DNA of 64,000 nt from WYEN01 sp049976205 (GTDB lineage: Archaea; Thermoproteota; Thermoprotei_A; Sulfolobales; AG1): NCBI GenBank assembly GCA_049976205.1, contig JBMFIR010000001.1, positions 59,238-123,237 on the forward strand, read 5' to 3'. Below are positions 51,346 through 60,851 of this stretch, piece by piece (within the stretch, counting starts at the first letter, position 1; every line of letters begins with the position of its first letter). A program made the position numbers and the translations under genes. The notes under the pieces were generated by a model, which worked only from the letters and a program-made list of their open reading frames with translations, did not search any database and had not been told where the DNA came from.

Positions 51346-52587
51346 ATGATCAAGATATCAGCAGATATATGTGCAAAATGTAAAGGTCACAAAAAACTAT
51401 GTGGTTTAAATACTTGTCCTCTTCTGCTAAGATATAGAAGTCTTTATTTAACTAAGCACGGGATCTCTTCTAAGGAGTTAGAAGGATATACTCCACCGAG
51501 TGGAGTAATTGGAGAAGCTGATTATCCTATCGTAGCTCTAATATATAGCATACCTATAGGTGCCGAGAGAAATGAGGCTCAGAGATACGATGATCCCGAG
51601 AGCTGGTGGGGGTCTCTTGACCTAGAAGATATCATCACGTTACGAAGTAGGTTAATATCTGGTGTTTTGAGGGTAAATGTTAGAGAACCAGAGAAATTAC
51701 TGGAGAAAGAGATCTCTTTAGCACTGATCTCTGATAAACCCGTTGAAAGTGATGTATATCTTAAAAAGATCCCTACACTTAAAATTAAAATAGATCCTTT
51801 CGACACACCTAGGGGACTGAGCGCTGAGGCTGAGAAGATAGAGGTTGTGGAGAATCCTTCTGTTCCTAAAGAACTTGATAAAATTATTTGGGACGAGATG
51901 AAAGCTCCGGAGGCTACAGTACATCTCTATAGTAGAGGAATGAGTATATACAGGATCCAGAGAGCTTTTTCCCTAGGTCTACTAGGTAAATATGATAGAC
52001 GCTTAGTACCTACCAGATGGGCTATAACAGCTGTGGACACAATACTATCTCTATATCTACTTAAGAAAGTGAGAACCTATGAATATATCTCTCAAGGAGA
52101 GTATTACAAGATTAGTTACCTAGGTAATAACTTTTGGATCTTTCTTCTCCCAGGGCCGTACTCATTTAACTGGATAGAGATCTGGCACCCCAAGACAATT
52201 TATATGGAGACAAGCAAAGATCCTGTTATCATAGTAAATACTGAGGATTGGAGAGGAGAAGCAGAGTATATGGATGGTGGATATCAAGCTGCGAGAATAG
52301 CTGTATTAGAACACTTAGAGAAAATTAGGAGAAAAGCCTCCGTATTAATCGTGAGAGAAATTACTCCCAAGTACTATGCTCCCGTAGGAAATTGGCATAT
52401 TAGAGAGAGTATCAGAAGAGCCTTCACAACTAAACCAACCGAGATAGCCAGTTTAGAGGAGGCGTATGTCTACCTAAGCAGAGATCTGAGTAATGATATT
52501 ATGAATGAGATTCTTAGGTCACAAAAAGAACTAAAGTTATATAAAGATCTAGTTAATAAAAAACTTGATCAGTACGTCAAGAAGTAG
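51346..52587 (+). CDS. Nre family archaeal DNA repair protein
   Basis: 413 residues matching the NreA/NreB family (DUF650-DUF651), linked in Haloferax to mitomycin-C resistance. The N-terminus has a Cys cluster CAKCKGHKKLCGLNTCPLL; PPSGVIGEADYP, DDPESWWG, VTIDPF-type KIDPFDTPRGLSAEA, SLGLLGKYDRRLVPTRWAITAVD and GPYSFNWIEIWHP follow (quoted in parts). NreA carries a C-terminal PCNA-binding motif; here the end is KKLDQYVKK, which is not a clear match. It overlaps the convergent pheT by 11 bp. Confidence 0.88.
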   Translation: MIKISADICAKCKGHKKLCGLNTCPLLLRYRSLYLTKHGISSKELEGYTPPSGVIGEADYPIVALIYSIPIGAERNEAQRYDDPESWWGSLDLEDIITLRSRLISGVLRVNVREPEKLLEKEISLALISDKPVESDVYLKKIPTLKIKIDPFDTPRGLSAEAEKIEVVENPSVPKELDKIIWDEMKAPEATVHLYSRGMSIYRIQRAFSLGLLGKYDRRLVPTRWAITAVDTILSLYLLKKVRTYEYISQGEYYKISYLGNNFWIFLLPGPYSFNWIEIWHPKTIYMETSKDPVIIVNTEDWRGEAEYMDGGYQAARIAVLEHLEKIRRKASVLIVREITPKYYAPVGNWHIRESIRRAFTTKPTEIASLEEAYVYLSRDLSNDIMNEILRSQKELKLYKDLVNKKLDQYVKK

Positions 52588-54271
52588 ATTCGAGGAAAGA
52601 GCTGAGTTTCGAGAGATCTATCGATGCAACAGCTATTGGATATCTAATCTTTAATTTCTCAAGAATATCTGGTTTAACTTCTCCTAATAACCCGATCATA
52701 CTTTTATCATTTATAGAATTAATGTATAAACCTCCTCTCCTTCCTGGTATTAGAAGTTCGGCATCAATGATCCACATAGGATCTAATATTTCTTTTTTTG
52801 TAAATGGGTGGAATCCCAGGAGTTTAATTAATGAATAAACAACTGAATGAATATCTTCGAAGCTAATTTCGTAATTCATTACACCTATTGATACGCTTAT
52901 CTTAGTTCTATAACCTGTGTAGTTCATAGGGTCAGTGATCACATAATCATTAATTTCGAATATTTTAACAGGCTTAGACTCATTCTGCATATGACTCAAT
53001 ATATAAATAATTGATAATATAGGCGACACTCTCACAACAGCGAAATCTTTGGAAACAGGGTTCTTAACCAAAACCTTATTTAAATACTCTACAGAGTCAT
53101 AAAGATCCTCGGGTGATAATATGAAACTCATAATCTCTGTAAAACCTAGTCCTGTCAGAATATCCCTTATTCTTCTTATTAATAACGTATCCTTTGTTAA
53201 AGATCCTCTCTCAGTGACTTCTATATGTTCAGCACTTATTTTGTCTAATCCATAGGATATGACTATGTCCTCAACAAGATCTATTTTATGAAGTATATCT
53301 ATTCTATAAGGCGGGATCAGTACTTTTAGTAATTCTTCGCTAATTTTCTCAACATCAAACCTAGCTTTTTCTAAAGAATCAACTATTTCATCGAGACTTA
53401 AGTTCTCTCCTATTACTTCGTTGATATATCTTATATCAAAGATCTCCTCTCGAATTGCTGCTCTCGGAAGATACTCTCTGCCCCAAGCTGCTTCAACCAG
53501 TATCTTACCAATTTTTCTCTCACTACTATTTTCAGCAATAGTTGTTGTGAGGATTTCTAGTGTACTTAATACAGTATCAAGATCCGTCCCCGTGACATCT
53601 ATCAATAGATCCTTTGTACGAGGTTCTAATCTGGTTAAGTCAGAATTTACTACTGGTGGAAGACTTATTATATCTTCACCACATATTATGGCAGGATGCA
53701 TATCTCTCTCAAGAGATATAGAGCCATATCTTATCCCCTGCTCAGTTTTTAACAATACTTCTCTGATACTCATCTCAGTGCCTAAGTGTAATGGTATCAT
53801 TTTATCATCTGGCGAGACATATCTGTAGACACATTCACCACTACTGATTTTCGATAGATCATGAATACCTATAGCTACCTTTCTTCTATCTCTACCAATT
53901 CCGCTATGAAGTTTTTCCTGGAACTGAATTAACTCAATTAAAAAATCTTCCCCTGAAGAAATATTCCTAATCGTAGCCATAGCTATGTAGGGTCTTGAGA
54001 AGACATCTTCTACCCTAAGAACTAGATCCTCGTTAAAGTAATTATATCTGGGGTAGCCTCTCTCTATATTAAGTAGTCCTTTAATCGCTCTCGCTATTCC
54101 CTCAGAGATCATAAGATCTGGTCTATCACTATTAATCTCTACAACAATGTATCCATTCTCGAATTCGGCTTCTGCTTTTAATCTAAACAATAGTTCTCTT
54201 AATTCGTCTCTAGAGAATGATCTCTTTACCAACCTCTCAATTCTATCCAAAAATAATTTTACTACTGGCAC
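52577..54271 (-). CDS. pheT: Phenylalanyl-tRNA synthetase, beta subunit
   Basis: Structural and editing subunit of the PheRS alpha2-beta2 enzyme. It is the short archaeal/eukaryotic form (564 residues). The B3/4 editing region includes SDLTRLEPRTKDLLIDVTGTD (in two parts), the B5 domain VLIPPYRIDILHKIDLVEDIVISYG (in two parts), and the inactive catalytic-like core FTEIMSFILSPEDL. GTG 54271 is the start, with GGTGA about six bases upstream, inside the last 29 bp of pheS, so alpha and beta are coupled. Confidence 0.95.
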   Translation of the reverse strand: MPVVKLFLDRIERLVKRSFSRDELRELLFRLKAEAEFENGYIVVEINSDRPDLMISEGIARAIKGLLNIERGYPRYNYFNEDLVLRVEDVFSRPYIAMATIRNISSGEDFLIELIQFQEKLHSGIGRDRRKVAIGIHDLSKISSGECVYRYVSPDDKMIPLHLGTEMSIREVLLKTEQGIRYGSISLERDMHPAIICGEDIISLPPVVNSDLTRLEPRTKDLLIDVTGTDLDTVLSTLEILTTTIAENSSERKIGKILVEAAWGREYLPRAAIREEIFDIRYINEVIGENLSLDEIVDSLEKARFDVEKISEELLKVLIPPYRIDILHKIDLVEDIVISYGLDKISAEHIEVTERGSLTKDTLLIRRIRDILTGLGFTEIMSFILSPEDLYDSVEYLNKVLVKNPVSKDFAVVRVSPILSIIYILSHMQNESKPVKIFEINDYVITDPMNYTGYRTKISVSIGVMNYEISFEDIHSVVYSLIKLLGFHPFTKKEILDPMWIIDAELLIPGRRGGLYINSINDKSMIGLLGEVKPDILEKLKIRYPIAVASIDLSKLSSFLESTS

Positions 54272-55775
54272 TGTACATCACCCTTAATTTATTTAATGAG
54301 TAAGTATATAGATCTCTTATATCATTTAATTTAAAATAAGCCATTGCCAAGCGATCCACACCAAAACCCCATGCACCCACATTATGTTTAACACCAATCA
54401 TTCTCAAAACTTCTGGTCTAAATAATCCTGATCCAAAGATCTCTACGTATCCTAAATCACCTATCTTTAAATAACCCTCTAGACTAGGCTCAGTAAATGG
54501 GAAGTAGCCTGGTTTAAAAATAGGCTTTCCTAAGCCTAGGGCAACTGATATCTGTGTGAGCACACCCATTAATTTCTTAAGACTCATATCTCTCTCCATT
54601 ATCACACCATCCATTTGATGAAACTCTGGTAAATGTTTTGCGTCTATAACATCTCTTCTAAAAACTTTACCTATAATAAAAACTCTTTGAGGAGGATCTC
54701 TATGATCATACAAGTACTTTATGGTAGCCGCCGTTGTCTGACTTCTCAGTATAAGCCTAGCTGATTTACTAAAATCAAATGAGTATCTCCACCCCCTAGA
54801 TCCCGTGTCAAAACCTCTCTCGTGAACTTCTTTAATAATATACAAGAGATCTTTGTATATATCAAGCTTAGCAGGTTTCGCATCAAGTATTAGGGAATCG
54901 TGTATTTCTCTAGCGGGATGATCCTGTGCTTGAAATAGTACATCAAAATTCCAGAGCTCTGGTATAATTATTTCATCATTGATCTCGTTAAAGCCTAACG
55001 AAATCATCACCTCTTTGATATGCTCGATAAAATCTCTGTAAAAATGTTTAATCCCTGGGTAAATCTCGGGGGGCTCTGCCTCAATATTATATTCTTTAAA
55101 AACATAATTTCTCCAAAGACCTGTTGAAACAAGATCTGATGTTAATCTAGTCACAATTCTCTTTTCTAGATCGGATGAAGCTATTTCGTAGCCTCTATCT
55201 GTTAATTCAAGAATTATTTCTTCTTTAACTAATTCCTCTAAAAGACCTCTTCTTTTCATCTCATTAATAACATCAGGATCTACTTTAATCTCCTCTTTAT
55301 CTACACCATATAATGCCTTCTTAAGAATCTCTCTATGAGTATCTAGAGAGCCTTTCTTAACAAGATATATAGTATCTTCTTTAATATCTATCCATCCCCT
55401 CCTCTTAGCAAAGCCTAATGCTATTGAAACAAAATCTTCTCCAAAGATCTGTATCAGATCTCTTATTTTTGCAGAAGATCCTGTATTAGATAGGTATTTA
55501 ATTAATCTTTCCTCAGGGAATCCCTCTATGTTCTGAGCTCCTTTCTCGGTTGTTCTTAGAATTACCCTTTTTATTCTATAGATATTTAGTAGGCCCTTCA
55601 CCTTTAGAAGTTCAGAGATAGCCTGTATTCCATTTGGATCTAGTTTATATCGATCTAAGAGATCTCTGTAACTTAATGATAGTTCTTCAACAGAAACTCT
55701 TCTACCGATTTCTCGCATTATCTTTAGTAGACTTATTTCTTTCTCGCTCAGATACTGAATGGAAAATAATGACAC
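54243..55775 (-). CDS. pheS: Phenylalanyl-tRNA synthetase, alpha subunit
   Basis: Catalytic subunit of PheRS. The N-terminal 200 residues form the winged-helix DNA/tRNA-binding extension of archaeal enzymes. The class II core from about 230 has motif 1 (FIEHIKEVMISLGFNEI), WNFDVLFQAQDHPAREIHDS, motif 2 (RVFIIGKVFRRDVIDAKHLPEFHQMDG in parts) and motif 3 (NVGAWGFGVDRLAMAYF). Length of 510 residues is standard. It is first in the pheST operon. A box A would lie in the 58-bp gap to the metallo-hydrolase gene. Confidence 0.95.
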   Translation of the reverse strand: MSLFSIQYLSEKEISLLKIMREIGRRVSVEELSLSYRDLLDRYKLDPNGIQAISELLKVKGLLNIYRIKRVILRTTEKGAQNIEGFPEERLIKYLSNTGSSAKIRDLIQIFGEDFVSIALGFAKRRGWIDIKEDTIYLVKKGSLDTHREILKKALYGVDKEEIKVDPDVINEMKRRGLLEELVKEEIILELTDRGYEIASSDLEKRIVTRLTSDLVSTGLWRNYVFKEYNIEAEPPEIYPGIKHFYRDFIEHIKEVMISLGFNEINDEIIIPELWNFDVLFQAQDHPAREIHDSLILDAKPAKLDIYKDLLYIIKEVHERGFDTGSRGWRYSFDFSKSARLILRSQTTAATIKYLYDHRDPPQRVFIIGKVFRRDVIDAKHLPEFHQMDGVIMERDMSLKKLMGVLTQISVALGLGKPIFKPGYFPFTEPSLEGYLKIGDLGYVEIFGSGLFRPEVLRMIGVKHNVGAWGFGVDRLAMAYFKLNDIRDLYTYSLNKLRVMYSASSKIIFG

Positions 55776-55833
55776 CAGAGAAGATATATGACTAGTCAGC
55801 TAAAAATTTTTATCTCCTAAAATCTTAGAAATA

Positions 55834-56523
55834 TTACCTAATTTCTACTTCTTCACCAGGTTTTAATATAACAACTCTAATCTCAGGAAATTTCTCGGAT
55901 ACTCTCTCTCTAAACATTTCCGGATCTGCTGAGATCACAGGAAAAGTATTGTAGTGCATAGGTATTACGTAGCTTGGTCTTAAGAGCTCAACAGCTTTAA
56001 CAGCTTCATCAACACCCATTGTGAAGTGCCCACCTATTGGTAGTAAAGCTATCTTAGGTTGATAAAGCTCTCTTATTAAGACCATATCATAAAATACGCC
56101 TGTATCTCCAGCGTGATAAATAACTGATTCACTAGATCTTACCACAACCCCGGCTGGAGAACTTCTAATAGAGCTATGAATAGCCAGTGTGAATATTACG
56201 TCAAGTTCTTTACTCAGTTTGACGGGACCTCCTATATTAGCTCCAATAACTCTATTCATATCTTTTATCTGCTCACCTACATACTCAGCTATTTCATAGA
56301 GTGATACAAATATAGTTCTTTTGAATTTCTTCATTATCTCTATTGCGTCACCTAAATGATCCCCGTGATCATGAGTTACTATAATGTAATCTGGTTCTTC
56401 TAGCCTATCAACTCCTATAGGGGAAAGCGGATTAGTTATCCACGGATCTATTAGAATACTCTTATTCACAGACTTTAACTTTATTAAGAAAGCTGCGTGC
56501 CCAAACCATTTTATGAGAACCAT
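55834..56523 (-). CDS. UPF0173-family metal-dependent hydrolase
   Basis: Metallo-beta-lactamase-fold hydrolase of 229 residues. It begins WFGHAAFLIK, then ILIDPWITNPLSP, THDHGDHLGDAI (the HxHxDH zinc motif near 50-55), YHAGDTGVF near 134 and PIGGHFTMGVDEAV near 162, with a late His in IPMHYNTFPVI. This is the YtkL/UPF0173 pattern; the substrate is unknown. It lies between pheS and eL14 on the same strand but is not tightly linked to either. Confidence 0.9.
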   Translation of the reverse strand: MVLIKWFGHAAFLIKLKSVNKSILIDPWITNPLSPIGVDRLEEPDYIIVTHDHGDHLGDAIEIMKKFKRTIFVSLYEIAEYVGEQIKDMNRVIGANIGGPVKLSKELDVIFTLAIHSSIRSSPAGVVVRSSESVIYHAGDTGVFYDMVLIRELYQPKIALLPIGGHFTMGVDEAVKAVELLRPSYVIPMHYNTFPVISADPEMFRERVSEKFPEIRVVILKPGEEVEIR

Positions 56524-56629
56524 ACATTATTCACCAAATCAATAATTATACTCTGAAGCATATATTTACTTTTTCTCAATGAGATGTAATATGGACATAA
56601 TAACTATTATTATTGATTTAATACTAAAA

Positions 56630-56938
56630 CTATCTTTGCTTAACAAATAATTCAGGTGTCAATCTTATCTTTATTCTTTCTCTCATAAACTCTTCTAGAC
56701 CAGCTGCTACTATAGCCTTAGAGACTTCCTCGTCGCTGGCTCCACGTGAAATATTGACTCTTTTGTCAATAACCTCGATATGAGATATATTAACTTTCCT
56801 TCTTTTCACACCAGTCAGGTTCTTGGGTCCCGTGATCAAGACAAAATTAGTGTCTATTATATCAACTATAACACATTTTCTACCAGCTTCTCTACCTCTT
56901 GTTTTTACGCATATTCTCCCTATCTCGATAGCGGGCAA
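56630..56938 (-). CDS. rpl14e: Ribosomal protein eL14
   Basis: Large-subunit protein found in archaea and eukaryotes. IEIGRICVKTRGREAGRKCVIVDIID at the start is the KOW-like family signature, followed by FVLITGP and VKRRKVNISHIEVI. Length of 102 residues is typical of crenarchaeal eL14. The start is TTG 56938, preceded by AGGCGAT. eL14 is patchily distributed and mainly crenarchaeal among archaea, which supports the taxonomic reading. Confidence 0.93.
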   Translation of the reverse strand: MPAIEIGRICVKTRGREAGRKCVIVDIIDTNFVLITGPKNLTGVKRRKVNISHIEVIDKRVNISRGASDEEVSKAIVAAGLEEFMRERIKIRLTPELFVKQR

Positions 56939-56993
56939 ATAAATCGCCTAACTATGTTTTAAAGAATAAATCTTAAAAGTTTTTCTAGAGTAC

Positions 56994-57698
56994 CTATTTT
57001 CTCTTGTAGATAGCATATACCATAGCATGATCTTTATCAAATGGTTCTAAGTGAACAACATCTACTATCTCGAATCCTCTGTTCTTTAATGTGTCGATCT
57101 CTCTCTTATATACCTCGCTGGGTTCGAGCGTGACATCAACACTCCTCGCTTTAATAGCCATTAGAAGATACCCCTGATCTTTTAAGAAGAGCTCCGCGTT
57201 ATCAGCTACAATATTTGCCTGATCTGGTTGAGCGACGTCAGCATATAAACCATCTACTAGATCCACTAGAAATCTATACTTCAGAGGAGTTCTAGCATCA
57301 GCTAATATCGGTAGAAGATTTCTTCTATTCTCAGCAACAAGTATAAGATCTCTCATAACTCTAGGAGCAAATTCTACAGCGTATATCATTCCCGAAGCTC
57401 CTACAATATCTGATATATGACTAGCAGTCGTGCCAGATCCAGCACCTAAATAAAGTATTTTATGCCCCGGCAATATTGGTAGCTCTTTTAATCCTCTTAA
57501 TAAAGCGGCTCCTAACTTACTTCTATAAGCGTTCCACTCACGATACTCAACTCCTCTCCAGCTAAAGAGTCTTTCTCCATAAACTCTCCTACCTGGAACA
57601 AGATTCTTTGTAGCAAGTCTAGCCTCACCACCTTCTAGCTCAACTACGTAGACATTCTTATATGTAGGATGCTCCTCAATGCTTAACACGGTTGACAT
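56994..57698 (-). CDS. flpA: Fibrillarin-like rRNA/tRNA 2'-O-methyltransferase
   Basis: Catalytic SAM methyltransferase of C/D-box sRNPs. SAM-binding KILYLGAGSGTTASHISDIVG (in two parts, near 84-104) is motif I; YAVEFAPRVMRDL, PILADARTPLKYRFLVD and DGLYADVAQPDQANI are characteristic of fibrillarin. Length of 234 residues is usual. The Nop5 gene lies 46 bp upstream on the same strand, making the classic nop5-fib operon. Guide RNAs were not confidently identified in this window. Confidence 0.96.
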   Translation of the reverse strand: MSTVLSIEEHPTYKNVYVVELEGGEARLATKNLVPGRRVYGERLFSWRGVEYREWNAYRSKLGAALLRGLKELPILPGHKILYLGAGSGTTASHISDIVGASGMIYAVEFAPRVMRDLILVAENRRNLLPILADARTPLKYRFLVDLVDGLYADVAQPDQANIVADNAELFLKDQGYLLMAIKARSVDVTLEPSEVYKREIDTLKNRGFEIVDVVHLEPFDKDHAMVYAIYKRK

Positions 57699-57744
57699 AG
57701 TCTCACCTACATATTGTTACTTTTATAAAGAATATTAGCCTCAA

Positions 57745-58980
57745 TTATTTCTTCTCAGATTTCCTTTCTTTAGGTCTTGGTTTAGGTCGTGGTTTTTCTT
57801 CTCTTGGAGGTGGTTTTGCATATACCTTCTTAATCTCCTCAATTCTCTGCTTAAGACTCTCAGCTAATTTATCACCTATGTATCTCCCAGTATAGAAGTC
57901 TACTCTAGCTGCCATTGCGAGCTTTGTTGCTAATGCTCTAGCAATCTTTCCTCTCTGCCACCTAGGTGCTCTATGAATCTCTGGGTATTGGAATATTACC
58001 CCGTGTTTAGGGGGTTTACCACCTGTTCTCAATGCTCTGAAGAGAGCTTTTTCGGCTCCTAATACTTGTATTGTGCTAGCAGGTGCCTTGGCCAATTCCT
58101 CTAAACTACCAGCTAGGCTGAGGAGTCTAGCGCCTAGTGTAGATCCCACTAAGGCCGTTATATTAGGAGCTACCTCTCTCATGACCGAAGATAAGTAGTT
58201 GGTTAAGTCTTCTCTTAATCTATAAAGCTGCAGCATTATTTCTGCTAAAGATCTCATGGAATTTAAGTCAGCCTCCGAAACCTCGCTACCCATACTCTTC
58301 TGAGCTACAGAGTAGATCTTCTTCGCGAGAGACTCACTCACACCGATCTCTGTTAATTTCTCAATACTCATATTATCTCTTGAGGTAATATTGTACACTA
58401 TCTGAGCATACCTCATATGGTCATCTACTAATTCATCGAGTTCTGGGAAATGTATACTATACCACTCTCTTAGTCTGGCTGCAAATAGGTTAAGTGTCTT
58501 ATCAATATCATCTATAGCTCTTATACTCTGGATCGCTAAAAGATCTCTTTTACCAGCTACGGCTCTTATATCTCTTCTAGTTAATTCAATGGATACTCTA
58601 TGAATAAAATCCCTCGCCTCATCAATACTCTTGAAAAGACCCTCTGAAACATAGAAATTAAGTATTTTTGAACGATACTTAACGAATATATCAGATAGAG
58701 GCTCTACCGAGGCATTTAACTTATCTTCAGACAATACTCTAGATAGATCCGGGTCTTCAACAACTATTGTGTAGCCTCTATATTTCTCTTTGATTTCATC
58801 TATTACTCTTTTCAGAGCATCATCTACATCACCTGATCTTCTCTTAATAATCTCCTCAACCAATTGATCTACATCCAATATTCGAAAACTCTTAGTTAAG
58901 ATATTCTCTTTCTCATCTACTAATAAAACTCCTAGCAGGTGCTCAACTAAAAACAATTTTTCACTCATCATATCATCCAC
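57745..58980 (-). CDS. nop5: Nop5/Nop56/58 C/D sRNP core protein
   Basis: Scaffold joining L7Ae-bound C/D RNA to fibrillarin. The N-terminal fibrillarin-binding part, a coiled coil around 130-250 (IDKTLNLFAARLREWYSIHFPELDEL in parts) and the NOP domain (VGSTLGARLLSLAGSLEELAKAPASTIQVLGAEKALFRAL in parts) are all present. The C-terminus is a Pro/Lys/Arg tail. Length of 411 residues is typical. The start is GTG 58980; ATG 58971 or 58968 are close alternatives. It is first in the operon with fibrillarin. Confidence 0.95.
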   Translation of the reverse strand: MDDMMSEKLFLVEHLLGVLLVDEKENILTKSFRILDVDQLVEEIIKRRSGDVDDALKRVIDEIKEKYRGYTIVVEDPDLSRVLSEDKLNASVEPLSDIFVKYRSKILNFYVSEGLFKSIDEARDFIHRVSIELTRRDIRAVAGKRDLLAIQSIRAIDDIDKTLNLFAARLREWYSIHFPELDELVDDHMRYAQIVYNITSRDNMSIEKLTEIGVSESLAKKIYSVAQKSMGSEVSEADLNSMRSLAEIMLQLYRLREDLTNYLSSVMREVAPNITALVGSTLGARLLSLAGSLEELAKAPASTIQVLGAEKALFRALRTGGKPPKHGVIFQYPEIHRAPRWQRGKIARALATKLAMAARVDFYTGRYIGDKLAESLKQRIEEIKKVYAKPPPREEKPRPKPRPKERKSEKK

Positions 58981-59050
58981 GATATATTTTCATAGAACTT
59001 ATATAATAATATCTGAGATTTAATGAATTTGATTGGAGTGGTTGGATAAT

Positions 59051-60019
59051 ATGAGAACCGTCGTATTATCACATGGAGACTGTGATGGTGTCATAGCTGC
59101 CGCTCTGTATATAAAGCATTTTTTAATGGATCTCTACCCCTCTAAGATAGCGATAGGCTTTACGCAACCTTGGAGAGCTTCTAAAGAAATAAAGAGATTA
59201 TGTAAGGATGATTGTGAAAATCTTATTTTACTTGATATAGCAATCGATAAAGAGATTTTTTCAACACTCGTTGACACTGTTATGAAAGGTGCTGAGATAA
59301 CTGTCATTGATCATCATACAACAACTAGTGCTTGGCTTGATAAATTAAAGGAATTAGGTGTCGAGTCCATATGGGATAAAGCACCTTCGACACCTAGACT
59401 AATTGCTACTAAAATGAATCTAACTTTAAATTCCTATGAACAAGATCTTGTCGAAATAGCTGATGCGTGTGAGGGAACAGAGACTAAGAATTCGGAGAAT
59501 AAGCGTTTAGGAGATCTTATCAAACTCTCAATCTCTAGAGATCCTAGCGATCTCGCTTTCTTAGGAAAGTTACTTGATGCAATGTTAAAAGGTGAAGATA
59601 TAGAAGATCTCGAGGAGCTCAGACAGAAAGCAAAGATTAGTAGAATGCTATTAGACAAACTAGTAGATAAAATAGTTAGAGAGGGAGAGAGTATAAATAA
59701 TTTCATTTTGCTATATCTACAGCCTGCGGAATCAAGAATCTATGCTGGTTTATTTGGTATAGCATCTACAGAAGCTGGGAAAAAGACTGGTAGAGATATC
59801 ATATTAATAAGAGACGAAGATGGAAAAATAGTTGTTACAATAAGATCTTTTAAAGGAGTCGCTTTAGAACTATGTAAGAAAATTGTGCAAAAGACCTCAG
59901 GAGGAAAATTTGGAGGACATAGTGAGGCAGCATCAGCCACTATTAATAACAAATCTCTTAGAGAAGTAGTTGATATTGTAAAGAGTATTTTAAACGAGCA
60001 ACCTCCTATAAGTGATTAA
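59051..60019 (+). CDS. DHH-DHHA1 family phosphoesterase
   Basis: About 322 residues. Active-site motifs are LSHGDCDGVIAA (Asp10 and Asp12), LLDIAID near 60, VIDHHTT (DHH near 88-90) and DACEG near 140; the DHHA1 part ends SGGKFGGHSEAASATI. It keeps all metal ligands of RecJ/oligoribonuclease-like enzymes. I start at ATG 59051, with GGAGTGG about nine bases upstream, rather than TTG 59033, which lies before that site. It heads the run towards nucS. Substrate unknown. Confidence 0.85.
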   Translation: MRTVVLSHGDCDGVIAAALYIKHFLMDLYPSKIAIGFTQPWRASKEIKRLCKDDCENLILLDIAIDKEIFSTLVDTVMKGAEITVIDHHTTTSAWLDKLKELGVESIWDKAPSTPRLIATKMNLTLNSYEQDLVEIADACEGTETKNSENKRLGDLIKLSISRDPSDLAFLGKLLDAMLKGEDIEDLEELRQKAKISRMLLDKLVDKIVREGESINNFILLYLQPAESRIYAGLFGIASTEAGKKTGRDIILIRDEDGKIVVTIRSFKGVALELCKKIVQKTSGGKFGGHSEAASATINNKSLREVVDIVKSILNEQPPISD

Positions 60020-60039
60020 GGGCCACGGGTCACTAATTA

Positions 60040-60822
60040 ATGAAGTCATCTAGTGAAAGAATCTATGAATCACTGGATATTAGAGAAATAAATACTTTAA
60101 AAGAACTATTGAATAGAGTAATTGCTTCTCATGACAAAACTATTTTAATAGTAGGTGAGTGTGAAATAAAATATAGTGGAAGAGCTTCTTCGTACGCTGA
60201 GAAGAATAATAGACTAATTATCATTAAACCTGATGGAACATTACTGATCCACGAATCCGAAGGCAGAGATCCTTTAAATTGGCAACCTCCGGGTTCTCAA
60301 TGTATTTTTTATATAGAAGAAAATAGATTAAGTCTTAAGTGCATTAGATCTAGACCTAAGGAAATTATTGAAGTATCCTTTGGAGAAATATTTCATATAG
60401 GCCTCGCTTCAATAGGTAGAACTATTTATTTTGAAGTAAAAGGTGTTGAGAAAGATCTTGTTGAAATTATATCTCGAAAAGGATTACCAATAGATCCAGA
60501 GGCGCGATTAGTTGGTAGAGAGATCTCTACCCCTCATGGTAAAATAGATCTAGTCTTCAGAAACATTTTCAATAAGAAATTATATGTTGTGGAGGTAAAG
60601 AATGAAAAAGCTGGTGTTGTAGCTGTTGATCAATTAAAGAGATATGTTGATTATATAAAGACTTATTCGAGAGAGGAGGAGATTGTTGGTGTCTTAGTAG
60701 CTAGAGGGATTGGTGATGAGGCTATGAGAATTTTGTTGAAGGAAGGTTTCGTGTATTTAGATGCTGATACTTTCAGAGAGATCTTAAGAAGTAGAAAAGA
60801 CCTTATGTCTTTTTTAAAGTAG
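60040..60822 (+). CDS. nucS: NucS/EndoMS mismatch endonuclease
   Basis: RecB-like nuclease that cuts mismatched or branched DNA and is stimulated by PCNA in other archaea. The N-terminal DNA-binding half (GRASSYAEKNNRLIIIKPDGTLLIHE in parts; DPLNWQPPGS) is followed by the catalytic half: GKIDLVF with Asp, VVEVKNEKAGVVAVDQLKRYV with Glu, Lys and Gln. Length of 260 residues is standard. No clear C-terminal PIP motif is seen (end DLMSFLK). It lies 20 bp after the DHH gene, so the two are likely co-transcribed. Confidence 0.95.
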   Translation: MKSSSERIYESLDIREINTLKELLNRVIASHDKTILIVGECEIKYSGRASSYAEKNNRLIIIKPDGTLLIHESEGRDPLNWQPPGSQCIFYIEENRLSLKCIRSRPKEIIEVSFGEIFHIGLASIGRTIYFEVKGVEKDLVEIISRKGLPIDPEARLVGREISTPHGKIDLVFRNIFNKKLYVVEVKNEKAGVVAVDQLKRYVDYIKTYSREEEIVGVLVARGIGDEAMRILLKEGFVYLDADTFREILRSRKDLMSFLK

Positions 60823-60851
60823 CAGTACTATTTTTCAGTTGAGTAGATAGT

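Noticed and set aside
53421..53828. Plus-strand ORF of 135 codons inside pheT
   Set aside because: Antisense shadow within a conserved synthetase gene.
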